Of a stretch of DNA of 49,232 nucleotides, positions 1 through 8,071 are shown one piece after another. The stretch covers positions 1-49,232 of the forward strand of contig NZ_AKZI01000132.1 of NCBI RefSeq assembly GCF_000293785.1, given 5' to 3'. A program made the translations under genes and the position numbers. The DNA is from Rhodovulum sp. PH10 (GTDB taxonomy: Bacteria; Pseudomonadota; Alphaproteobacteria; Rhizobiales; Xanthobacteraceae). Each line of letters begins with the position of its first letter. Position 1 is the stretch's first letter. Under the pieces are notes generated by a model. It did no database searches, had not been told where the DNA came from, and saw only the letters and a program-made list of their open reading frames with translations.

Positions 1-195
1 GTTCGCGCCGCAACGCAGCCCGCGTCCGAGTTTCCAAACGGGCTCTCACGACCGGCGTCCAGCCCACACGCTGCGGCGCGGACGCAGGACTCGGCGCCGC
101 CGGACCGGGATCGGCGAAAGCGATCGACGATCCGTCGTCGGCCTGGCCGGTGCGGCTTCCGGATGCTCCTCCGGAGCCCGCGCGTCGATATGGTC

Positions 196-347
196 GCACG
201 CATTTTGTGCGCCCGTATTTTGTCGGCCCGTATTTTGTTGCGGCGCCGGGATGTCGCGACGAACGCGATGTCGCAAGGAATGCGATGTCGCAAGGACTGC
301 GATGTCGCAAGGACTGCGACGTCGCAACGCGGATGTCGCAACGACAG
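196..347. repeat. Two adjacent short tandem repeats in a gene-free stretch
   Basis: Positions 196-240 hold three 15-bp units of the type gcccgtattttgtcg. Positions 250-317 hold four 17-bp units of the type gatgtcgcaaggactgc (250-266, 267-283, 284-300, 301-317), with two decayed units after them. The 301-317 unit is identical to 284-300, which suggests recent duplication or slippage. Open frames through 1-464 on both strands have no ribosome site or recognisable protein, so I see no gene in 1-464. The role of the repeats is unknown. Confidence 0.8.
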
Positions 348-464
348 TCATGAGCTCGCTCGCGAGGCCTCGCCGGTCTCGCGCGCGAGCTTTTGTTCGT
401 CCGTCTATCGTCCGTCGTGTCGCCCGAACCCGTGCGTCGGAACGTCCGGCGGCCGAGCGAACCC

Positions 465-722
465 TCAGCGGACGGTCTTCACCGTGACGACCTCGGTGCA
501 GTTGGTGCCGACCACGCCGGCCGGCGCGCATTTGCGGCTGGTCTCGTAGACGGTGACGGGCGCGGCCGGCGGCACCACCGACGGCTCGGCCGGCGCCGCC
601 GCGGCGGTGGCGGTCGCGGGGGTCTTGCCGGCCAGGGCGGCCTGCTTGGAGGCGGTCGGGAATTTTCCGTAATAGGCGAGACCGGCCAGAACGGCGACGA
701 AGACGATCAACAGAGCGCGCAT
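465..722 (-). CDS. Small exported or membrane-anchored hypothetical protein (85 aa)
   Basis: I do not recognise this family. The start MRALLIVFVAVLAGLAYYG is chosen because GGAGAG lies five bases upstream; the frame is open further upstream but has no ribosome site there. Residues 1-16 are hydrophobic after one Arg, as in a Sec signal peptide or signal anchor. An Ala/Pro/Thr-rich linker follows (about 25-57). The C-terminal part has two Cys residues (KCAPAGVVGTNCTEVV), which could form a disulfide in the periplasm. It stands alone and is divergent from the Gln/Asn-rich gene at 1047. That it is a real protein is likely; its function is unknown. Confidence 0.6.
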   Translation of the reverse strand: MRALLIVFVAVLAGLAYYGKFPTASKQAALAGKTPATATAAAAPAEPSVVPPAAPVTVYETSRKCAPAGVVGTNCTEVVTVKTVR

Positions 723-1046
723 GACGTCTCTCCAATGAGGGCGTCCGGCCAGCTCGAGGCAGCGACGAGGTTCGTTCGGCCGACCGCCAAAACCAAAAAT
801 GAGCAGTGCAGCAATTCCCACATCTGGCGGTAGCGAGAGACACCGGCCGGGTCAAGGGGCAAAGCGGCGGTCGCTTGCGGTTTTCGTGCGCCCGCGCGAG
901 CCCGCCGCGCTCCGGTGCGCGCTCCCGTGCCGGTGGTGGCGATCGGAACCACACTCCGAAAACCCCGTTGTCCCGGAAGCGCTCCGCCTGCGCGCCGTCC
1001 GCGCGCGCCGAGTGCGACCCGCAGCCGACAATCCGAGGAGATCGAC

Positions 1047-1961
1047 ATGCAGATGCGACCCCTGGCCGTGCTCACCGGGGTGGTGGCCGGCGCCATCGTC
1101 CTGACGCTGCTGTGGCCGTTCCTGGCCGACGACCGCGGTCCGGCGCCGCAATCGACCCGGGTGGCCGATGCCGGCGGCACCACCGTGCCGCAGGGCGCGA
1201 GCACGTCGGACGCCACCACCGGCGCCGGCGGTGCCGGTGGTGCCGGCGACACCGCGGCGGCGCCGCAGCAGAACGCCTCGCAGCCGAACGCCTCGCAGCA
1301 GAGCGGCTCCCAGCAGAGCGGCTCGCAGCCGAACACTTCGCAGCAGACCACTTCGCGGCAGAACACGTCCCAGCAGGGCGGCTCGCAGCAGAGCGCGCAA
1401 TCGAACGCCCCGGTGACGGAAGGCACCGGCGCCGCGACCGCCGCGCCGGGTGACTCCCAGCCGGTGGTGATGACGCCCGACGGACGGCGCACCGCGCTGG
1501 CGCCGATCGTGACGGCAGTGCCGCCCGGCCTCGCCGCCACCGCCGCCCGCTCGACGCCCGGCGAGCGCCGCCTCGGCCTGCACACCGGCACCGCCGAGCT
1601 GGCGCGGCAGTCGGCGACCGGCCCGGCTCCCACCGCGCCGCCGCCGGAGGAGTACATGGCCGCGCAGCGGGCCCAGCAGGCCCAGAACCAGCAGGCTCAG
1701 AACCAGCAGGCGCAGAATCAGCAGGGGCAGCCGCAGAACCAGCAGGCGCAGAACGGCCAGTCCGGCTCGAACCAGGGCGGCATGATCGGCACCCCGCTCG
1801 GCGCCACCGACGGCCAGCCGACCACCACCGGTCAGGCCTCGCCGCTGTCGATGCCGCCGATGGCCGACAGCGACAAGCAGGCGGTGCGGTTCAAGACGGG
1901 CCTCGCGTGCTCGCGCTTCCTGGCGGCGTACACCTGCACGGTGACCTACACCCGCATCTGA
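1047..1961 (+). CDS. Gln/Asn/Ser-rich signal-anchored envelope protein (304 aa)
   Basis: No known family is recognisable. The start is set by AGGAG at 1036-1040, six bases before ATG; the open frame upstream lacks such a site. Residues 6-22 form one hydrophobic segment followed by acidic residues, so the rest should lie in the periplasm. Two low-complexity blocks follow. One is a degenerate five-residue repeat around QQSGS/QPNTS (about residues 72-118), and the other is a cleaner AQNQQ repeat (about 207-237). The last 25 residues contain two Cys (TGLACSRFLAAYTCTV), a likely disulfide domain. A bidirectional terminator follows at 2099. It could be a cell-envelope spacer or an aggregation-prone surface protein, which is inference only. 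Confidence 0.6.
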   Translation: MQMRPLAVLTGVVAGAIVLTLLWPFLADDRGPAPQSTRVADAGGTTVPQGASTSDATTGAGGAGGAGDTAAAPQQNASQPNASQQSGSQQSGSQPNTSQQTTSRQNTSQQGGSQQSAQSNAPVTEGTGAATAAPGDSQPVVMTPDGRRTALAPIVTAVPPGLAATAARSTPGERRLGLHTGTAELARQSATGPAPTAPPPEEYMAAQRAQQAQNQQAQNQQAQNQQGQPQNQQAQNGQSGSNQGGMIGTPLGATDGQPTTTGQASPLSMPPMADSDKQAVRFKTGLACSRFLAAYTCTVTYTRI

Positions 1962-2055
1962 CGCGCAAGCGGCTGGCCTGCACCGGCTCGCCGCAAGCGC
2001 CTCGCAGCGGCGAGACGACACGCACGGTCGGGCGGCTCGCCCGATCGTGCGAGCC

Positions 2056-2089
2056 GGATCGAGAAATCCGGATCGAGAAATCCGGATCG
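2056..2089. repeat. 14-bp tandem repeat next to a terminator
   Basis: The unit ggatcgagaaatcc occurs at 2056-2069 and 2070-2083, followed by a partial third copy (ggatcg). Each unit is itself a partial inverted repeat (GGAT...ATCC). It lies just before the hairpin at 2099. Confidence 0.7.
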
Positions 2090-2098
2090 TGCGACTCT

Positions 2099-2132
2099 GA
2101 AAAAATCCCGGCGGCTCCGCTGGGATTTTTTT
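2099..2132. terminator. Bidirectional intrinsic terminator between convergent genes
   Basis: The sequence reads AAAAAATCCC, then a GCGG/CCGC inner stem, then GGGATTTTTTT. The A-run and T-run make it work on both strands. It sits between the + gene ending at 1961 and the capsid gene ending at 2162 on the minus strand, so it also marks the downstream end of the phage-like module. Confidence 0.85.
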
Positions 2133-2161
2133 GCCGTTGCGCAAGGCCGTCGCGCGCGGCC

Positions 2162-3436
2162 TCAGCTCGCGGAAAACTTCAGCAGCTTGATCGCGTCGAA
2201 GTCCTGCACGCCGCCGCCGACCCGCTTGGTGGTGTAGAACAGCACATAGGGCTTCGCCGTGTAGGGATCGCGCAAGACCCGCACGCCCGCCCGGTCGACC
2301 ACCAGATAGCCGCGACGAAAATCGCCGAAGGCGACCGCGAGCGCGTTCGCGCCGATGTCCGGCATGTTGTCGTCGGAGACCACCGGGAAGCCGAGCAGCG
2401 TCGCCGGCGCGCCGGCCTGCAGGCCGGGGCTCCACAGATACTGTCCGGTGGTCGCATCCTTGAACTTGCGGATCACGCTCTCGGTCTTGCGGTTCATCAC
2501 GAAGGTCGCGTTGTGGCGATAGCCGGCCCGCAGCGCATAGACGAGATCGATCAGCACGTCGGCCGCGTGCTCGGCCGGAAAGGTCGCGCCGCCGGCGGTG
2601 ACGTGGCCGAGCTTGCCCCATTCCCAGGCGGAGTTGGCGACCGTGGCGTAGGTGAGAAAGCCCTTCGGGCAGGCGACGCCGTCGCCCGTGACGAAGGCGG
2701 TGCCTTCCTGCTCGGCAAACACCTGGTCGACCTCGGAGGCGAGCCACTGGTCGACGTCGATCATCGCGTCGTCGAGCAGCGTCGAGGTCGCCGCAGGCAT
2801 GGCGTAGAGCTCCATGGTGGGGAAGCTCAGCTCGGTCAGCGCCGGGGTGTCGGTCTGCGGGCGGGCGTCGGCCTCGCCGACCCAACCGACCGCCGGACCC
2901 GAGGTCATGAACGGCTTCTTGTAGACGCTGCCGCTGACCACCCGGTTGCCGGCGATCGCCCGGATCGGCGACACGTCGGCGAGCCGGCGGCCGATCTCGC
3001 GCTCGACCTCGGGCGGCACCAGATAGCCGCCGTCGCCGGACGGGCCGCCGCTCACCGGATCGACCGACAGCGCCTTGGTCTCGGCGGCGTGCAGGGCGCC
3101 GGCGTCGCCGCGGCGGAGATAGACGTCGAACGCCGCCTTGTGCTCGCGCGCGGCGGGGTCGATCTCCTCGCCGCGGCCGAGCGAGGGGCGCAGGCCCTTC
3201 AGCGCGATCTCGTCGACCCGCCGGCGCTGGCCGTCGAGAGCCGCGTCGATCCGGGCGAGCCGCTCGTCGACCAGCGGATCGCCGCCGCCGCGCTGCATCA
3301 AGCCCTCGAGGCGGGCGTCGTTCACCGCCTTGTACTCCTCGAAGCTGCGCATCAGCGCGTCGATCTTGCCGCCGACGTCGGGACCGGCCTTGGTCTCGGG
3401 CGAAGCCGGGACGCGGTCGATGAAATCGATGTCCAT
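2162..3436 (-). CDS. HK97-family phage/GTA major capsid protein
   Basis: The product (424 aa) is an HK97-fold major capsid protein, resembling gene 5 of the Rhodobacter gene transfer agent. Residues 1 to about 120 are a charged helical scaffold-like (delta) domain, with SFEEYKAVNDARLEGL at 31-46. The mature shell would begin near the conserved GGYLVPPEV at 137-145. Later parts (PALTELSFPTMELYAMPA, GDGVACPKGF) are typical of the family. The start is fixed by GAGGAG five bases upstream. The prohead protease gene lies 29 bases upstream on the same strand, and the protease probably removes the delta domain. No head-tail adaptor or tail gene follows; a terminator does. The gene has no visible frameshift. 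Confidence 0.92.
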   Translation of the reverse strand: MDIDFIDRVPASPETKAGPDVGGKIDALMRSFEEYKAVNDARLEGLMQRGGGDPLVDERLARIDAALDGQRRRVDEIALKGLRPSLGRGEEIDPAAREHKAAFDVYLRRGDAGALHAAETKALSVDPVSGGPSGDGGYLVPPEVEREIGRRLADVSPIRAIAGNRVVSGSVYKKPFMTSGPAVGWVGEADARPQTDTPALTELSFPTMELYAMPAATSTLLDDAMIDVDQWLASEVDQVFAEQEGTAFVTGDGVACPKGFLTYATVANSAWEWGKLGHVTAGGATFPAEHAADVLIDLVYALRAGYRHNATFVMNRKTESVIRKFKDATTGQYLWSPGLQAGAPATLLGFPVVSDDNMPDIGANALAVAFGDFRRGYLVVDRAGVRVLRDPYTAKPYVLFYTTKRVGGGVQDFDAIKLLKFSAS

Positions 3437-3465
3437 GGTTGCTCCTCGGGATGACGAAAGAGGGA

Positions 3466-3975
3466 TCAGGGGTGGTTCGACTGCGAGCGCCGCCGTTCTC
3501 GCACGGCCGTCGGGGGACGTGATTTTCCGGCGGCCCGCACACGGGCGCCGGCGAGCAGCGGGAAGGTGACGATCGAGATCTCCCAAAGATCGATCGCCTC
3601 GAGTTTTCGCACCCGCGTGCGCGGGTCGACGCGACCTTTGACGGTCCGAAAACCGATCGACAGACCGTCGATCGCGCCCTCGCGGACGAGTGCCAACACC
3701 TCGCGGGCGCGCAACACCTCGGGGATCAGGCGGCCACGGGCGCGCAGCCCGCGAAAATCCTCCTGGAGGTCGAGCCACACGCCGATCGGCTCGGACGGAT
3801 CGTGCTGGAACAGCATCGGGATGCGGCGCAGGCCGCGGGTCCGCAGCGTCTGCGCGAAGGCGCCGGGCATCACCATGTCGCGGGCCTGGTCGATCTCGCA
3901 GAACAGCGAGGCGTAGCCTTCGACGGTGCCGTCGTGCTCGATGGTGGCGAGCGGGCGCAACGAGGGAGCGAGCAT
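3466..3975 (-). CDS. HK97-family prohead protease
   Basis: This 169-residue protein is a U35/HK97-type prohead maturation serine protease, equivalent in position to RcGTA gene 4. The family catalytic residues are visible: His58 in LFQHDP and Ser106 in DGLSIGF, followed by the conserved block LWEISIVTFPLLAGA. Such proteases cleave the scaffold domain of the capsid subunit inside the prohead and then themselves. Length and motifs look intact. The basic C-terminal tail (about 145-169) is low-complexity. The gene lies immediately before the capsid gene. A dispersed palindromic repeat occupies the gap to the upstream small gene, so co-transcription with the portal may be weakened. Confidence 0.9.
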   Translation of the reverse strand: MLAPSLRPLATIEHDGTVEGYASLFCEIDQARDMVMPGAFAQTLRTRGLRRIPMLFQHDPSEPIGVWLDLQEDFRGLRARGRLIPEVLRAREVLALVREGAIDGLSIGFRTVKGRVDPRTRVRKLEAIDLWEISIVTFPLLAGARVRAAGKSRPPTAVRERRRSQSNHP

Positions 3976-4039
3976 GGCTTTTCGGTCCGCGACGTGATGT
4001 CGTGAGTAGGAAGACGGCCGGACGGCACGGTCCGGACCC

Positions 4040-4079
4040 CATCCTTCGAGACGGCCGCTTCGCGGCCCCTCGGGATGAG
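4040..4079. repeat. Dispersed palindromic repeat, family P, copy 1
   Basis: The sequence starts catccttcgagacggccgct and ends cctcgggatgag. GGCCGC-ttc-GCGGCC forms an inner hairpin, and ATCC/GGAT closes an outer stem. Near-identical copies occur at 24725-24771 and, inverted, at 49189-49232. This copy sits between two genes of the phage head module. Confidence 0.85.
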
Positions 4080-4101
4080 AACGGAGCCCGTTGCCGCGGC
4101 A

Positions 4102-4278
4102 TCACTTGTCGCGGCGGCGGCGCGGCCTGGTGCGCTTGGCGATCGTGATCACGTGGCGCCGCTCGAGCCGGTCGGCCCGGTCGAGCCGGTCGATGAAGTC
4201 GCGAAACACCTCGGTGTGATCCGGGCGCGAGCGGGTGTCGCTGCGCAGGCTGCGCAGCACGGCGTGCAGCGTGTCCAT
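4102..4278 (-). CDS. Small basic protein in the GTA-like head module (58 aa)
   Basis: The protein begins MDTLHAVLRSLRSD and ends with a strongly basic tail (AKRTRPRRRRDK). The start is supported by GGAGG eight bases upstream, and its ATG overlaps the stop of the preceding 64-residue gene by one base (TGATG), so translation is probably coupled. I do not recognise a family. Its place between portal and protease matches the small uncharacterised genes found there in RcGTA-like clusters. A nucleic-acid or capsid-interior contact for the Arg/Lys tail is possible, but that is inference. Confidence 0.6.
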   Translation of the reverse strand: MDTLHAVLRSLRSDTRSRPDHTEVFRDFIDRLDRADRLERRHVITIAKRTRPRRRRDK

Positions 4279-4472
4279 CAGTGGAGCCTCCGGTTCCGAT
4301 GCCGGTCGTTGAAGCGCGAAAGCGCCTGGACGAACTCGTCGAAGCGGCGGTTGGCGGCGGCGAGCTCGCGCAGCGCGACCACCAGAAGCGCGCTCGACGA
4401 CGACGCCCACAGGAAGAGGGCGAGATGGGCGAGGTCGCCCCGCTCGATGACGGATTTCAGCGGATCGATCAT
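4278..4472 (-). CDS. Small membrane protein between portal and protease (64 aa)
   Basis: The 64-residue product has one hydrophobic segment at about residues 15-38 (LAHLALFLWASSSSALLVVA) followed by a charged helix (RELAAANRRFDEFVQALSRF). Its ATG overlaps the portal stop codon (ATGA) and its own stop overlaps the next start, so three genes are translationally coupled. By position it corresponds to the g3.5-type gene of RcGTA-like clusters, which is of unknown function. No catalytic motif is visible. Confidence 0.65.
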   Translation of the reverse strand: MIDPLKSVIERGDLAHLALFLWASSSSALLVVALRELAAANRRFDEFVQALSRFNDRHRNRRLH

Positions 4473-5686
4473 TCGTCGCCGCGGTCGTCGGGCCGCTCGT
4501 CATACGAGGCGGCACCGGTCTGCCCCTCGGCGAAGTGATCCGCCGGGCCGAAGCCGACCATCGCCCGCTTCTCGTCGGTGGTGAGGAACGAGGCGCCGGC
4601 CACCCGCTCCCACAGCGCGGCGCGGTCGTCGGCGAGCGCGTCCACGCGATCGGTGTCGATCTCGAGCCGCAGCGAGGTGGAAAAGCTCGGGGCGAGCCAT
4701 TGCGCGAGCGCGGCCGCGATGCGGCTCGCCAGCGGCAGCACCGTGTGGCGCCACAGCGCGCGGTTCGCCTCGTGATAATTCGCATACGTGTTGTCGCCCG
4801 GAATGCCGAGCAGCATCGGCGGCACGCCGAAGGCGAGCGCGATTTCGCGCGCGGCGCTGTTCTTCGCTTCCAGGAAATCCATGTCCTTCGGCGACAGCGA
4901 CATCGCCTTCCAGTCGAGCCCGCCCTCGAGAAGCAGCGGACGGCCGGCATTCACCGCGCCCTGATAGCTCGTCTCGAGTTCACGCTTGAGCCGTTCGTAC
5001 TGATCCTCGGCGAGCACCGCGCCGTCCGGCCCCGCATAGACCAGCGCGCCGGAGGGGCGCGCGGCGTTGTCGAGCAAGGCCTTGTTCCAGCGTGCCGCGG
5101 CATTGTGGATGTCGACCGCGACGGCGGCGGCCTCGAGCGCGCCGAGCCCGTAATGATCGTCGAGCGGGTTGAACTGCGCGAGATGCAGGATCGGCGGCAC
5201 CTCGCCCGTCTGCTCGAACCGCACCGTGCGGCCGCACACCGTGTAGTCGTAGGCCCGCGCCCAGCCGTCCGGCCCCGGCACCACCCGCATGCGATCGGGC
5301 CGGAGCGCGAACAGCTCGCGCACCGCGCCGTCGAGCAGCACCGCCTCGACATAGGCGTTGCCGGAAATGATCAGATGCGCGGTGACGGCTTCGAGAAACG
5401 CCGCGCCGTCCTGACGCGGGTTCGGCCGGGCGATGAGATCGGTCAGCGGATGGCGGTCGTGCGGCGTGCCGTCCTCGTAGACGAGGAGCGGCAGCGCGGC
5501 GACGTTCTCGGCCACCAGCTTCACCGCACGGTGCACCACGGCGTTGCGGGAAAAGCCCTCGCGGGCGAGCGCGGTGTAGTCGCGCGTGGTCCAGCGTGCG
5601 AACCCCGCCCCCTCGATACGGATCATGCGGGCGGCGCGCGAGGCCTTCTGCTCGCGCGCCCACAGGCGGGAGAGTCGCTGCAGCAT
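4469..5686 (-). CDS. HK97-family phage/GTA portal protein
   Basis: This 405-residue protein is a phage portal protein, equivalent to RcGTA gene 3. The portal ring occupies one capsid vertex and is the channel for DNA packaging. Typical family segments are HRAVKLVAENVAALPLLVY (about 51-69), HLIISGNAYVEA, the wing/stem block with NPLDDHYGLGALEAAA, and GVPPMLLGIPGDNTYANYHE near 290-309. The length is normal and the frame intact. The usual upstream partner, a terminase large subunit, is missing. Instead a terminator (5735-5772) and a tiny membrane-protein gene lie upstream, so any promoter must fall in or near 5687-5734. No strong ribosome site is visible. Confidence 0.92.
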   Translation of the reverse strand: MLQRLSRLWAREQKASRAARMIRIEGAGFARWTTRDYTALAREGFSRNAVVHRAVKLVAENVAALPLLVYEDGTPHDRHPLTDLIARPNPRQDGAAFLEAVTAHLIISGNAYVEAVLLDGAVRELFALRPDRMRVVPGPDGWARAYDYTVCGRTVRFEQTGEVPPILHLAQFNPLDDHYGLGALEAAAVAVDIHNAAARWNKALLDNAARPSGALVYAGPDGAVLAEDQYERLKRELETSYQGAVNAGRPLLLEGGLDWKAMSLSPKDMDFLEAKNSAAREIALAFGVPPMLLGIPGDNTYANYHEANRALWRHTVLPLASRIAAALAQWLAPSFSTSLRLEIDTDRVDALADDRAALWERVAGASFLTTDEKRAMVGFGPADHFAEGQTGAASYDERPDDRGDE

Positions 5687-5734
5687 GACGATGTCCGATT
5701 GATGCGCGAACGCGGGAGCGGTGTGCCGAACGGC

Positions 5735-5772
5735 AAAAAAAGACCCGCCGGGCGTGTTTCACCCGCCGGGTC
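5735..5772 (-). terminator. Intrinsic terminator upstream of the portal gene
   Basis: Read on the minus strand, a GC hairpin (GACCCG/CGGGTC outer stem, CGGG/CCCG inner stem, one C-C mismatch) is followed by seven T. It would end transcription of the 50-residue gene at 5833-5985 before it reaches the portal gene. Confidence 0.8.
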
Positions 5773-5832
5773 GTGGTCGGTCGTCGTGACGTCTCACCGG
5801 CCGGCGGAGGCACCGCCGGCCGCTCGAAACGA

Positions 5833-5985
5833 TCAGCCGAACATCCAGAGATAGACCAGCGCCATCGCGATGGCGCCGAGGCCGACGCCGAAATAGAGCA
5901 CGTAGCGCACATTGTGCCCGGTGGTGCCCTGGCGGGCCTCCGGAGTGCTCTTCACGATCACGGGCTCGTCGGTCGATCGGTCCAT
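5833..5985 (-). CDS. Tiny single-span membrane protein (50 aa)
   Basis: The frame reads MDRSTDEPVIVKSTPEARQG and continues to a hydrophobic C-terminal helix, YVLYFGVGLGAIAMALVYLW (about residues 28-47), ending in MFG. This is a soluble N-terminal half of about 27 residues plus one membrane span. Codon third positions are strongly GC-rich and a terminator follows, both of which support a real gene. It is not recognisable as a named family. It lies upstream of the phage-like module but is separated from it by the terminator. Confidence 0.65.
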   Translation of the reverse strand: MDRSTDEPVIVKSTPEARQGTTGHNVRYVLYFGVGLGAIAMALVYLWMFG

Positions 5986-6816
5986 GATTTACCAGCCGGT
6001 CGGAGTTTTTGTTGTCGGAGTTTTCTCGCACGTCCCGTCGCCCTCGCGGCGGCCACCGCGAAGCGGGGTGACGCGCGCGCAAAAGCCGGCGGTGGCCGAG
6101 TGTCGCGGGTCAACGCCGCGGCGACGACGACGTTCCTTGCCGGAGGTTTGCCGGGGCCCAGGGAGAAGAGCGGTTCGGGCCGCTGCGGCGGCCCGCCGTC
6201 TCGACGCAATTTCGGAGCGTGCCGAAACCTTACCCGAGGAGCGTCACGCTGTCAAGGATCAAAATCCGTTTCGAGGATTTTTTTCTGGTGAGCGCACCCT
6301 CCCCGCGGTACCCCGCCGCGAATCGGCCTCGTCGCCGATCGGCGGTTGGCGCCGGCGAAGCCGCGGCGCCGGGCACGATCGGCAGGCGGTCGCGGCGCGA
6401 TCCACAGAAATCGCGAAATTTTTCTCGACCACCGACCGACCCTGCGCCGGCCTCGAATTCCCGCAACACGTGTGGTCGCCAGATCACCCGGCCGGCGAGA
6501 CTAGCCGTTCGCGCGTCACCCGCCGCCGCCGCCGCGGAGCCGGCGCAAGCCACTGTGCTGCGGGAGTTTCCGCAGCCGTTCGGCGCATGCACACGGTTCC
6601 GTGAGTATAGCCCGCCGCCGCGACTTCGCGAATACGCATCGTATTCGACGAAAAACCAGTGAAACCGAAACGTTCAGTTGCTTCTTGTCAAATCGGCATT
6701 TGGGCAAGGAGCGTCACTAACATGACACCCCGGTCGCACGCTCTGCGCCGCAGATGGCACGTTGTCCTCCGCCGGCGTGTCGCGGCCACCCCCGACGAGA
6801 CCCAGATGACCGAGAG
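5986..6816. other. Long gene-free stretch (about 830 bp)
   Basis: No frame here has a convincing ribosome site, conserved motif or membrane pattern. Positions 6240-6290 and 6600-6725 are poorer in GC than the surroundings, and the second probably carries the promoter of the EAL gene at 6817. A short frame from 6722 has AAGGAG ten bases upstream, but its Arg-rich product looks like a shadow of the following gene. Confidence 0.5.
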
Positions 6817-8037
6817 ATGTCAGATCAGCACTTCGTCACACCCATGCGTCGCCGCTTCGGCCGCCGACGCATGACGCCGCACGCCGGCATCGCGACCGCC
6901 GAGCCGCATGCCCGCGCGTTTCTCTGCGAGACGCTCGCCGAGCTGGGGTTCGTCGTGCACGCCTGCGCCGACGCCCACGACGTCGCCACCGAGAACGCCG
7001 CGGTGCCGTTCGATCTCGTGGTGCTGCCGCTCGCCGGCGAGGCCCGGCCCGCCGCCGAGGTGCTGCGCGTGCTCGCGAGCGCCCACAGCGAGGCCGCGGT
7101 GCTGCTGATCGGCGGCCGTCACGCGCTGCCGCTGGCGGCGGCGTTCTCGCTCGGCGAGGAGCTGAAGCTGTCGATGCTGCCGCCGCTGACGGCGCCGTTC
7201 CGGGTCGACGAGCTGGCCGCGCGGGTCGCCCACATCTGCCCGCCACGGGCGCCGCTGCAGGCGCCGGTCGATCTCGACGAGGCGCTCGCCAGCGGCTGGC
7301 TCGAGCTGTGGTATCAGGCCAAGGTCGACCTCAAATCGATGCTGCCGCAGGGCGCCGAGGCCTTGTGCCGGCTGCGCCATCCGCATTGGGGCATCGTCGA
7401 GCCGGCGAGCTTCTTGCCGAACGGCGCCGATCCGCCGATGCGGGCGCTGTCGGAGTTCGTGGTCGAGCGGGCGATGGCCGACTGGCTGACCTTCGCCCGG
7501 CAGGACACCCCGCTCGCGCTCGCCGTCAACGTGCCGCTCGCGATCCTGCGCGAGCCCGACTTCGTGCGCTTCCTGTGGAGCCGGGTGCCGGCCCATCCGC
7601 AGTTCGGCGGCCTGCTGATCGAGGTGAACGCGAGCGAGATGGTGCGCGACCTGGACGGCGCGCGGGCGGTCGCCCGGCAGCTGCGCTTCGCCAATATCGG
7701 CCTGTCGATCGACGATCTCGGGCCGGAATGGCGCGAGTTCGCCGCCCTGCCCGACTTTCCGTTCGTCGAGATCAAGGTCGACGCCGCGGTGGCGAGCGGC
7801 TGCGCGGTCGATCCCGAGAAGCGCGCGGTGTGCAGCGGCATCGTCGAGCTCGCCGCCCGCCACGGCGTGCCGACGGTCGCCGAGGGCATCGAGTCCGCCG
7901 AGGATTTTTATGCCACCCGCGAGCTCGGCTTCGATCTGCTGCAGGGCTTCGTCTGCGCCCGGCCGATGGAGCCGCGAAAATTCGTCAAGACGCTGCCCCG
8001 CCTGCCGATCGAGGTGACGCCGAACGGCCCGCGCTGA
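6817..8037 (+). CDS. EAL-domain protein with pseudo-receiver N-terminus, probably degenerate
   Basis: The protein (406 aa from this start) pairs a receiver-like fold (about 20-140) with an EAL domain (about 150-400). EAL domains hydrolyse cyclic di-GMP. Retained features are EAL at 181-183, RHP, the Asn of AVNVPLAIL, the DD pair (SIDDLG), EIKVD, AEGIES and LLQGF. Altered features are the usual LEITES, which is IEVNAS, and loop 6, DDFGTG in active enzymes, which is DDLGPE. The receiver lacks a clear phospho-acceptor Asp (FDLVVLPLAG). It may therefore bind c-di-GMP without turning it over. GAGAG directly precedes the chosen start; starts at 6754, 6844 and 6871 are also possible. Confidence 0.8.
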   Translation: MSDQHFVTPMRRRFGRRRMTPHAGIATAEPHARAFLCETLAELGFVVHACADAHDVATENAAVPFDLVVLPLAGEARPAAEVLRVLASAHSEAAVLLIGGRHALPLAAAFSLGEELKLSMLPPLTAPFRVDELAARVAHICPPRAPLQAPVDLDEALASGWLELWYQAKVDLKSMLPQGAEALCRLRHPHWGIVEPASFLPNGADPPMRALSEFVVERAMADWLTFARQDTPLALAVNVPLAILREPDFVRFLWSRVPAHPQFGGLLIEVNASEMVRDLDGARAVARQLRFANIGLSIDDLGPEWREFAALPDFPFVEIKVDAAVASGCAVDPEKRAVCSGIVELAARHGVPTVAEGIESAEDFYATRELGFDLLQGFVCARPMEPRKFVKTLPRLPIEVTPNGPR

Positions 8038-8071
8038 CCCGGATGGTCCGCGGCGATCAGGGCCGCGGCGA

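Noticed and set aside
250-347. CRISPR-like array
   Set aside because: Units are contiguous 17-mers with no spacers and there are no cas genes.
852-3542. Very long minus-strand frame of almost 900 codons across the first genes
   Set aside because: It is antisense or out of frame to well-supported genes and is Arg/Ala-rich with no motifs, the usual effect of high GC.
6722-6874. 50-codon frame with AAGGAG ten bases upstream
   Set aside because: The product is Arg-rich, overlaps the EAL gene start in another frame and resembles no protein.
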